Assembly (NCBI RefSeq): GCF_024166365.1 | Contig: NC_064834.1 | Coordinates: 72,308,001-72,372,000, forward strand | Direction: 5' to 3' | From: Elephas maximus indicus | Lineage: Eukaryota > Chordata > Mammalia > Proboscidea > Elephantidae | Length of the DNA stretch: 64,000 nt | Shown here: positions 9,644 through 21,600 of the stretch, piece after piece | How the letters are laid out: each line of letters opens with the position of its first letter | Position numbering within the stretch: position 1 is the stretch's first letter | Made by a program: the position numbers and the translations under genes | The notes under the pieces: generated by a model | What the model was told of the DNA's origin: nothing | Seen by the model: only the letters and a program-made list of their open reading frames with translations | Databases searched by the model: none

Positions 9644-12600
9644 CTGGCAGAGAATACGGAACGTTTAGGCACTGGTGTAAAGCGAAGGAGGACAGGTGAG
9701 AAAAACGCAGGGCGGCAGGCACAGCTTTACCTCCCAGTCCCGGTAACTCAGAGCTATGATGCCTTGATGCCTCGTCTGGGTGTTATGGTCAACGCCCTCA
9801 TTTTCTTCGTTAGTATTAACAGGCTCTGTTTGGAAGAGAAAGTTTTCAAAGGTTATCACATCAGAAGAGGTAATTCAAACAGAAACTGATAAATAACGGG
9901 ACCGAAACCTGTCCTGAGAAAACACTTATAATTGTTGTTGTTGTTACATGCCGTTGAGTCAATTCTGACTCATAGAGACCCTATAGGACAGAGGGGAACT
10001 GCCCCATAGGGTTTCCATGGCTGTAATCTTTAAAGGAGCAGACTGCCACATCTTTCTCCCATGTTGCAGCTGGTGGGTTAGAACCACCAGCCTCTCGGTT
10101 AGCAGCCGAGTGCTTAACCACTGCACCACCAGGGCTCCTTATAATAGTACATACGTATTAGGGTTCTGTGCATTAGTAAGCTATTATAGTATTCTTACAG
10201 AGTGAGTAACCCCCTTTGCTTCTTTCCATTAAAAAAAAAAAAACAACTATAGAATAACATGTTCCAGTCATTTGAAAATCTCTGCCTATATGCCAGACAC
10301 AGAGATAAGGCCTAGTGAGTCCAATACGAAATCAAGAGTGTTTAAAGTAACAAATAAGTGCAATAAGAGTACTTCCTTCTCTATAGGAGACTTTAGGAGA
10401 GGAGCTGTAATGGAGAGTGTGAAAGTACTCAAGTAAGAATTAAAAATTCACAGACCCTTAGGGAGAGGAGGAGGAGCTAGCATCAAAGGAAAGGTAGTTA
10501 GAAAGAAGGAAATGACAAAAATGGCTGCAAATTACAAACTTTTCTAAATTAAAATCTCAAAGAAAGCCTATTACTTCTTATTGATATTTACTGCAGTAGA
10601 TGTTGAATCAGTGATATAGATCAACCCATCAAAGTTTTAAACCATGATCATGTTTCCAGTATTCTCAGTTAGGTGTGCAAGATACAACAAAATAAAAGTT
10701 TGCTCCCTACAATGAAAACTCATTTACATTCACCTGTGAGTACTGTGCTCCTTTAAAAAAAAAATCATTTGTGAGACCTAACGGCCAAGATGAGACGGTC
10801 AGGAGAGGCAGGGAAGCTAGATTAATGGAAATGGAACAACCAGAACGGAAAAAATAAGAATGCTGACACATTGTGGAAAATATAACCAATGTCTCTGAAC
10901 AAAATGTGTAGAAATTATTAAATGGAAACCTCATTTGCTATGTAAACTTTCACCAAAACACAATGAAATATTGTTTTTAAAAACTCATTTACATCTAGTA
11001 AAAAATCGATTTCATAAATATGGCAAATATAATTTCTCTACAATTAATTTTTTTAAACAGATTGCCACTTACCTATTACTGGCAGTCGATCGTCGTCAAG
11101 TCTTATTCTTGCAAAGCCATCCTAAAACACAAATATGATTTTAGGTGAAAACCAAAATTTAGATTCAAATCCTGTAACTATTAGATGAAAAAAATTACTC
11201 CTTTAGAAAACTCGAACACAGACACTCAAAAAAAATGCCATAGCAAAAATGGGGAGATGATATGGACAAGACTTCTCTAACAACTTTTTTTACAAATGGG
11301 AATCTCTCAAGTTTCTAATTCTCTTTTCTACCCAGACACAGCCTCTTAAATAAAACTAATGGTCTGGGCTCTTGTACTGATTCAGACATATTTGATTTGG
11401 GATACTGCACATTTTATTATACATAATTCTATCACTTGCCACTGATAAAATATGCCTTTGTTATCATTTCTTGAAGAATACTTTGGTCAACACAAGATTT
11501 TATCTGAGGTTAATATCAAAGTCATCAAACATGCCCAGGAATGTAACCCGACGTTAAACTACAGTCTTAAGCAAATTCCCATAGTACATTTCCGAATAGG
11601 GGTTTTTTGAAGCCTGCATTTTTTTTAATTATTTCAAAGTTAAAGAAGAGTTGCAAGACTGGTGTTAAAGATCCCTCACATATCCTTTGCCCAAATTCAC
11701 CAATTGTTAAAGTTCTGATACGTTTGTTTTATCACTGTCTCCCTGTATTATGTTATTATTCACTATAAACCGTGTGAGACTAAGTCATAGGTGGTCTGCC
11801 CCTTTTCTCTAATACTTCTGCACGTATTTCTTGAGAAAAAAGGATGCTTTCTTAATTAACATGACAACTATTAAATTCAGGACATTTAGCATTTACACGA
11901 AGCCCCAGTGGCACAACGGTTAAGCAGCTCAACTGCTAACTCGAAGGTTTGCAGTTTAAACCCACTTGGCAGCTCCACAGGAGAAAGACCTCGTGATCTG
12001 CTTCTACACAGATTATAGCCCACAAAACCCTACAGGGTAGTTCTACTCTGTCACATGGATGGCTATGAGTTGAAAATTGACTTGGCGGCACCCAACAACA
12101 ACAATCATAATGTTATCTAATATATATTCCCATGTTCAAATTCCCCCAATTCTTTCTCTAAATAACTTCTAAATGTAAATGCAGGTACACAAATTTTTAG
12201 CTCGTTTCTTCTGGCTACATATCAGTTAATGTTTTGCAACAAATGGGTCGAAGGTATATACTGGTTAGCACAAATACCTCTGCCAGTCCCATTGGTAGGT
12301 TTTATTACTTACCCTTTTAAAAGTATGTAAAAGCAATTAGAGAAACAGTCTTAAATCTTACCCTTATAATGAAGGAAACATGAAAGATGTTTTCTACCGT
12401 ACGGGGAAAAGAATGTGGGTCAACCACAAAGTCAAAGAAGGAGATAGGCGTGTCAGCTATAGGGAAAAAGAGAAAAAGAGTCATCAAAACAGGAAAAATT
12501 ATTTTTGCTTATCAGAGTGGCACAAATGTTAGGCCCAGTACTCTCGAGTGTCAGCCAGAGAGAGAAAGAGACGAAGTGGCCTGTTGTGGGAGTGTTAATC

Positions 12601-15600
12601 AACCCTTCTGGAGGGGGACTTGGTGGTATCTATTAAAACCCGTATGCCCACTTTCCTGGTGATCGCCTTTAAATAGGTGTCCTGCAGAAATATTAGCACA
12701 AAGATCCATACAGATTGTTCATTTCAGCAACGTACACAAGAGTAAAATGCTATAAAGAACTTTACTAGCCAATCAGGACAGCATTAGTTAAACACATTTA
12801 TGATACAGCCGTACAATGGGAATCACTGAAAAGAATAAGAGCGTCCCTGGTATGGTGCAAACTGTTAACGCCCTCAGCTGCTAACTGAAAAGGTTGGCAG
12901 TTTGAGTCTACCCTGAGGTGCCTTGGAAGAAAGGCCTGGCAATCAACTGTCAAAAGCTCAGCACAGCTCCACTCGGACACACACGGGGTCTCCACGAGTC
13001 AGAGCCGACTCGACCACAGCTCGTTTTTTTCTGGTTTATATGTATTGGCATGGAAGGATGACCTCACTGAAAAACCATGTTGCAGAAGAGTGCATACATT
13101 ATAATCAGCTTTGAAAAAGGCAAAAAAAAAAAAAAAAAAGCCACCTATTTATATGTATGTGTATGTTTGTATGACTGACATAAATAGAAAATAATTTGAA
13201 AAGATACACATTTTTTTTAAAGTGGCTGTCTCCGGGGAAAGGGGGAGGGTGGAATGAGGTAACTCTTAACTTTTCCCACTCCTGTGGCATGTTTTAGTTT
13301 TTAACAGAAAAAGTAACCCATTTTAAAAATACAAATGAAAAGTTACCTACGTTCTCATGTGGGATTGATTTCTAAAGGAAGAGAAGCTCCATAAATGCAC
13401 GTGTCAAGAAGGAATCAAAATGATTCCAACGTTACATACAGCTGGAAATGCCTTTTTAATAAAAATAATCCCTTATGAAAGCGACAAAGGTCTAATGTTG
13501 ATAAATACTACTTGCTCCATTTCAAACTTGGTGTCAGACTTACGATCTTCTTGAAAATAGGTTTGCAACAAGCCCAAGATTCTTTCTACTTCTTTTTCTG
13601 TTGCTTCTTGATGAGATTCTTCCATTCTTTTTAACTGAAAAATAAAGTCATTGTCAAGCCAACTGACCTACTTGCTTGCCTGTCAGCCTTTTCTTCTCTC
13701 TTGTATACCCAAACTCCTCTAAGTATCTTTTGTTGCACATTGCTAGCAGTTTCTATTCCTGCCTTAAAATTTACAATTTATAAAAAAAAGAAAGAAAAGA
13801 TTTTCTAACTACAGTAACATTTTTACATCAACTGCTTAATAGAAGAGTAGAAACCCTGGTGGCATAATGGTTAAGTGCTACAGCTGCTAACCTAAAGGTC
13901 TGCAGTTCGAGTCCACCAGGTGCTCCCTGGAAACCCTATGGGGCAGTTCTACTCTGTCTCATAGGGTCACTATGAGTCGGAATCGACTCGACAGCAACGG
14001 GTTTTGGGGTTTAATAGAAGAGTAGCATTACCAAACCAACCATTTTCCGGTTGAACATAAAGCAGCAAAACAGCAAGGGCAGTTTAGAACAATGGTTCTC
14101 AATCGGGGGTGATTTTACCCGTCATGAGACATTTGCCAATATCTATAGACATTTTTGGCTGTTATACTGAGGGGAAAGGGTCTTATTGGGATCTAGGGGA
14201 GCAGAGGCCAGGAAATGCTACTAAATATCCTACAAGGCACAGGGCAGCCCCTTGCAACAAAAAGTTATCCAGCTCAAAATGTTGACAGTGCCAAGGCTGA
14301 GAAACCCTAGTTTAGAAGAACTAATCGAAATTACAGAAATGAGTTAAAACAAAGACAAATGTTCAATTCAACAAAACGTTTAAGGGCTTACGTAAAATGA
14401 TTATTTCAGTGACAAAACCTGACTCCCAGGCCCTACGACTTAGAAAACGCTCAGAAAAGATGGCTAAATTGAGTGTACTTTATATAATTGGCTATTTTAG
14501 CTTTGGGTGCTTTAAGAAGCAACATTTAAAGAAACAAACCTGGGTGGGCATGACCCTCTGCTCTTCTGTCGTACGAGTTTTTTTTGGACGATCGGCTCGT
14601 GGCTTTGGCTCAGGGGGCTCTCCTTGTATTGAACCCAACCTAATGAAAAAAGTGCTTTCATGTCTTTGTTTTGTTTTTTTTTTTAAAAAAAACAAACTGA
14701 TTTCACTAATAAAGCCGTTCCCAAGGTAGAGTCGAATTCAGACCAGGCATCAGTGATATATGGAACTGACATCAGAACAAGACTCTTGGTACCTAGTTTG
14801 TAACATCCTCTCTGATCCCTCTGTGTTCCTAAAAGAACTTCTGGGAGCTTTATTCAACCATAGATACCGCCTCAGACACCCACATTTTGCTCTGACAGAG
14901 TCAGCTTGTGTGTGTGCCTGTGAAGTCTTCCCAGTTAGTCTCATGTCTCTCTTGGAAAACCAACTTCAGAGACCAAGGGAGGACGACATGTTGGGATGAG
15001 GAACAGAATAGTTCCAGTGGGATGTGGGGTGCCAGGGCCAAGGCTCAGAGCCTGGGACAATAGGTCTCCAACACACTTGTCTTAGAACAACAGGTCAGGC
15101 AAAGGCCAAGGGATTCCTTTCCCTTTGGGACTCTCCCCACCAAAAAAGCCCCAATGCAGACTTAAGCTATAATAACGGATATATGATGTAGAGATCAAGG
15201 CCCTGAGAATATAGACTCATGTCCCTATTCTTGAAGAGATCAAAGTACACATTATGGATGGACAGATATGCAGTCATACACAGACACATTCCAACAATAT
15301 AGTAGACCCTACAGTGCCGTAATGGACCGTCGCTCAAGAGGTATGACAGCATTTGGGCAGAGCTGTCGACTTGGACACGGCAGTGATCTGGTGGAGAAAT
15401 CCGATCCTATACTGGTACCTCTGTCTGGACAAGTTACTGGAGGCTTCTGAGTAGGAGCATGGGGGACAAATAAACCTCATCAAATGAAAAAGAACATTGT
15501 AGGCCAAGGGAACAACGAATGCAGAGGCTCAGAGTTGTAATACTTCATCATGGCTGGGATTTGGGCTGGATAAAGAAAGTTTAAGTCACACCACAAAAGA

Positions 15601-18600
15601 CTTTATCTTTAGATCCTAGGATTTATGACAGAGCCTAACACTCAACAACAAAATACAAAGATTTGGCCTTTACCGGAAGAACTAGGGATTGTCCTGACAG
15701 GGACCACAACAGACAGTCCCTGATGGAGCAGGAGAAAAGTACGGTGCAGGATTCAAATTCTAATAAAAAGACCAGACTTGATGGTCTGAGACTGGAGCGA
15801 CCCCAGAAGACATGGCCCCTGGACTCTGTTAGTCCAGGACTGAAACCATTCCCGAAGCCAACTCTTCAAACAAAGATTAGACTGGACTATAAGACATAAA
15901 ATGATACTGGTGAGGAGTGTGCTTCTTGACTCAAGTAGATACATGAGACTAAATAGGTAGCTCCTGACCAGAGACAAGATGAGAAGGCAGAGGGGGACAG
16001 GAGCTGGTTGAATGGACATGGGAAATACAGGGTGGAGAGGAGGAGGGTGCTTTCACATTGTAGGGACAGCAATTAGGGTCACATAACAATGTGTGCATAA
16101 GTTTTTGTATAAGAAACTGACTTGAACTGTAAAATTTCACTTAAAATGCAAAAAAAAATTAAAAAAAAAAAGATTTGGTCTTTATCCTATAATAAAAAAG
16201 CTTGGTCTTTATCTATATATAATGGTTCTGGAGTTACCTGAAAGCTTGTTAAAAACAGATGCCCGGTCCCATACCCAGACCTACTATATTCACATCCCCA
16301 AAGCCTTCTAACTGAGACGCTGCCAATCCTAGGATGTTTAGGAGGATGACTCAGGGTAGACACACGCCTGGGACCTATGCTACGTACGGATGAAATGACG
16401 GAAACAACTGGGATGGTTACCCTAGAGGAAGTATCTATTGAGGAACACAACCAATGAATGGACTAGGTTGTCTTACAAAAAAACCAGTAAGAGCTCTTCT
16501 TTGTTCCTCCATAAGGCTGTGGTAGGAAGTTAGACAGCCAATTTCATTTGAAAACAAAGAAAAACTTTTCAAAATTAGAGTTGCAGCCAAAAAATGAAGT
16601 GAGTTGTTTATGTGACATTGACTCGACTAATATTCAATACGGTCCGTGGTTATCCATTAGGGAATTATAATAACTGCCGTGTTACGTATATGGGTATACT
16701 CTCTTAGGATATCCTGATAGGAAGTATCCTTGTCCTACGTGGTAAGGATTTTAAAGATGACAAAACAAAACCAGAGACATTATGCCACAGACCCAAAGCC
16801 ACACAGCTAAGTAGTAAAGGAGCCCAGACACTCTTGGTAAGGAGGCTCCAGCCCACAGCCTTTCCTGCTAACACAGGCCAGGGTGACCTTTAAAGTTTCA
16901 CCCCCATTAAGAGCGTAAAAAAAAATAAAACCCAAACCCATTGCCGTCGAGTCAAGTCCAACTCATAGCAGCCCTATAGGTCAGGGTAGAACTGCCCCAT
17001 AGGGTTTCCAAGGAGCGCCTGGTGGATTTGAACTGCCAACCTTTTGGTTAGCAGCCATAGCTCTTAACCACTACATCACCAGGGTGTCCATATGATGACA
17101 CGCCTATCACGTAGGTGTAGCAGCCGTGGAAGTGCCGGGGATCGAAGCCGGTGCCTCGTACACGCAAAGCATGCGCTCTACTACTAAGCTACACCCCCGT
17201 GCATCATCAAGAGTTTAGGGGGTTTTAGCAAAGAAGTTTCCTGAATAAACTGAATGCTTCGAAGGCCAGAGTACCAGGGGCAGGGGGTTGGAGACCATGG
17301 TTTCAGGGGACATCTAGGTCAACTGGCATAATAAAATCTATTAAGAAAACATTCTGCATCCCACTTTGGTGAGTGGCATCTGGGATCTTAAACACTCGCA
17401 AGTGGCCATCTAAGATGCATCAATTGGTCTCAACCCACCTGGAGACCTGGAGCAAAGGAGAATGAAGAACACCAAAGACACAAGGTAATTATGAGCCCAA
17501 GACAGAAAGAGCCACATAAACCAGAGACTACATCAGCCTGAGACCGGAAGAACTAGATGGTGTCCAGCTACAACTGATGACTGCCCTGACAGGGACTACA
17601 ATGGAGAACCCCTGAGGGAGCAGGAGAGCAGTGAGATGCAGACCTCAAATTCTCATAAAAAGACCAGACTTAATGGTCTGACTGAGACTAGAAGGACCCT
17701 GGAGGTCATGGTCCCCAAACCTTCTGTTAGCCCAAGACTGGAACCATTCCCAAAGCCAACTCTTCAGACAGGGATTGGACTGGACTGTAAGATGGAAAAT
17801 GATACTGGTGAGGAATGAGCTTCTTGGATCAAGTAGACACATGAGAGTATGCGGCCAGCTCCTGTCTGGAGAGGAGATGAGAAGCCCGAGGGGAACAGAA
17901 GCTGGCAAATGGACACAGGAATACAGGGCAGAGAGAAGGAGTGTGCTGTCTCCTTAGGGGGAGAGCAACTAGGAGTATAAAGCAAGGTGTATATAGATTT
18001 TTGTATGAGAGACTGACTTGACTCATAAACTTCCACTTAAAGCACAATAAAGAGTTTAGGGGCTTTTAAATGGCATTATGATCGTCACCTCTACAAGACC
18101 AAGCATCGTCTTTATCTCTAAAATAAGAAACAATTTAAGGTTTACAACTGGCTGGTCTGTGGGATTTTTCAAATACTTACAGAAAATGGAATGTATGGGT
18201 TTTATTAAAGGTGTTCTCCGCTGTTTTGCCTGCTCGTTTCCAGGAGTCATAGACTAACAACTCCGAATCGGAACCACCTTCATCATGGATGAGTTCTTCA
18301 GCCTCTAGCGGATTCACACCCATATGTGTCAGCTACAAAAACGAGGGAAAACAAAAAACTCAGTTAAGCCACAAGCAATCACTCACAACATCCAATTATC
18401 TCTATCACTAAAACCTGAAGAGGTCAGAGACAACGCCTGTTTTCAGTGTTCCGGCATGTTGGCTACATTCCTTCTTATAAAGATAATTTTATATAGAAAG
18501 TCCTGTCTTCTTTTTAGCTGAAAATATTCCTTAACACACTTAGGGGACGTCTGGTGAGAATATGAGATGATCCAGACTGGTGGGTCTCAACTGGGGCCGT

Positions 18601-21600
18601 TCTGCTCCCCAGGTGGCATTTGACAATGTCTGGAAACATTTTTGGGTGTCACAACTGAGGTGGGGGTTACTCCTGGCATCTAGTGGGTAGGGACCAGAGA
18701 TGCTGCTGAGCATCCTACAACGTACAGGACAGCCCCCACAACAAAGACTCAACCCAGCCCAAAAGGTCCACGGTGCTGAGGTTGAGAAGCCACTGCATGC
18801 TGGGGCTTTGGTATGCCCTTAAAAAGAACTAAGCCCAGTGGAAATTTTTGGATCACAAGTATAGTTGGTTTTTAAAGTATTAATAAAACTGTACTAGTAT
18901 AAAAAGATAAGATCACAGCCCAGATCAAAAGCTCTAGGACAGAACAGGGAAGTTTAGCTGGCTTTCAGATTTTAATTTTTAAGCAACCTTCTGGAGCACT
19001 CTAGAGATCTCTATTCAGCTTGTATCTCAGTCTATCCTGAGAGCACCTAAAAGTGCTCCCTGGGAGGAGTTGGTGGGCATCTAACAATTCTCTCATCTCA
19101 GCCTGACATCGAACATACCTTTATGAAAGTACACTTTGACTATACTATACTACGAAGTACTTAGAAGTTATCAAATTAAAATGGTCATATCATATGTAAG
19201 CAATAATCACAAAGTCTTCAGAGAGCTTAACCCTATTACAGGCAACCATACTTTGAAGAAAAGATGCTACAAGATCCTGACTGGAGGGGAGCCCTCAATT
19301 CCCTTCCATTCTGCCATCCAGTCCTACCACCATGGCCTGTGGAAGGAACACCTGAACTTGCATCTGGTCAAATCTATCATCTTTTCTTCATAGTGTTTAT
19401 ATTTGGTGTTAGACTTGGAAAGGCGTTCACCACCATGAGGCTGGTGTTGTTGGGTGTCATCAAGTTTATTCTGACTCACAGAGACCCCAAGTGACAGAGC
19501 ACAACTGCCCCATAGGGTTTTCTTGGATGTAATGTTTACAGGAGCAGATTGCCAGGTCTTTCTCCCGAGGAGCCGCTGGGTGGGTTCGAACCCCTGACCT
19601 TTCGGTTACAGCCGAGCTCTTAACATTTGTACCACCAGGGCTCTTTACCTGAGATGAGTCAGCTACTAATTTAGGGTTTTATACTTAATGGTATAAGACT
19701 TCTAGAACTTATTTCCGTATATACAGTACAAAGCTTAAACTGGTAAATAAAAATAAATTTACAAAAAAATAACTCTATATGGTCACTTTACGTATGGAAC
19801 TGTGTATTAGCATGCATTTTTCTAAATGCATTATATTTAACAATGAAAAAGGAAAAAAAAGAAAATTTTAATAATTTAAAAACAATAAATTGAAATGCTC
19901 CTCTGCCTCCTGCAAAATAATTACTTTATCAGGCTGGACCTCATGATACTAAATCATTTTAATAAGCACTTAATTGACATGAACATCCAGCCAGAAATAA
20001 AATGTTTATACCAAGCTCAGCACAGAATCAAAGAAAAAAAAGACAATAAAATAAGATCAGTCTCAATATGCTTTTCTTATAAACCCATCAAGGAAAAGTT
20101 TTAATATTTCAGATAACGACAGTCAAGCTTATTAAGAGGCAAAAAAAAGAAAAAATGATCATATTCATATGGTTCTGAAATATTCTCAAAGACAGGCCAA
20201 AACAGGCTGCCTCCACCAGGCCTAACTCATCTCCAGCTGTGTTCTACCGCCTGCAGTGTTGGCCTTTTGCCCAGCCCAGGATGAAGGTCCCAGGTTGCTG
20301 AGAATGACCCAGAATACTTAACTGAGCTAGCTGAGGGGGAAGAAAACGGCCATTTGTAAATAACCATAGCAGCCAGGGTTAAAACAGAATGCTGAAAGGG
20401 TTTCAAACTGTGCTCTGAGGACCACCCTAAATCCCACCATGTGGCACTATTTTCGTTTGTTTACTGTGGTAAGATCTCTCTGGAGGAATCTAAGGAGGCC
20501 AAAAAAAAGAAAACTGAAAAATGATGCGAAAATCATTAGCATATGGATATAAGTAAAGCAGATAACTTAATTATATACTATAAGATAAAGGAAACATTTT
20601 TTATGAAGATTCTGTAGCTTTGAACTTACTAGAGCCTCAACATATCTTAACGTATCAAACGAGTTCAGGTCAGAACGCAGCTGCTTTGCTTTCTCTTTTC
20701 CCAAATCAGAAGCCAAAACAAGGAAGTGGGCATCTAGGACTGCTTCTCTTGCTCGGGACACTATTTAAAAAAGGAAAATATACACATTACAAAATACACA
20801 TTTTCATAGCTATGCTCCCTAAATTCCCAACTACTTACCAGGCATTGCCCACTGGACCAAAAAAAAAAAAATCTCAAGATGCTGAAAACAGATGCATCTC
20901 TCGCTGAAAGCTGGCCCCCACCCAAATCATCAAAGTCTCGACTTGAATACAAATTGGCCAGCAGTAAAAGCCCCCCTCTCTCGTTTTCCTCTCCTGTTAA
21001 CTGAACCACAACCTTTTAATAATGCACAACTAATCAAAATGATCCTGAATCGGATGACAACAAAAAGCTTCTGTACATACATAAAATAATAAATTACCTT
21101 CATTAAACAGAGTGTTGGCCTCTTCAAGGACCTCTGTTAATTTGTCACCAGCATTCAGGATATCCTCCCGGTTTTCTATTTCAAAAGAGACAAGCTTTGG
21201 GAAATCTGCTCATCAGGTGTTAATAAAATCACTGAGTTATCACCCCTAGTCGTGAAGTCAAGCCGGTACCCTGCTCCCTGGGAAAGCACTTCCGACATCC
21301 TTACTTTTTAACCCAATAATGGCACAGGAAAGAGAGAGGCGACTCTGCCCTTAAACAGCATAAGCTTTAAGAGGAAGCCCTGGTTAATCTTACCCCAAAG
21401 GGCCCGGGTTGTGCAGCCTGAGGCCTGCTCCCTAGAGTGGTTCTCAAATTTTGGCAAGCACCTGAATCACCCGGTGGGCGAGTCCACAGACCGCCAGGGG
21501 CGCCTCCCAGGGATTCAGCCTCGCTGGTTCGGGGTGGGGGTGAGAGTCTGTATTTCTGACAGTTCTAAGGGGGCGCGGGGACGCCATAGAAAGAACAGTC

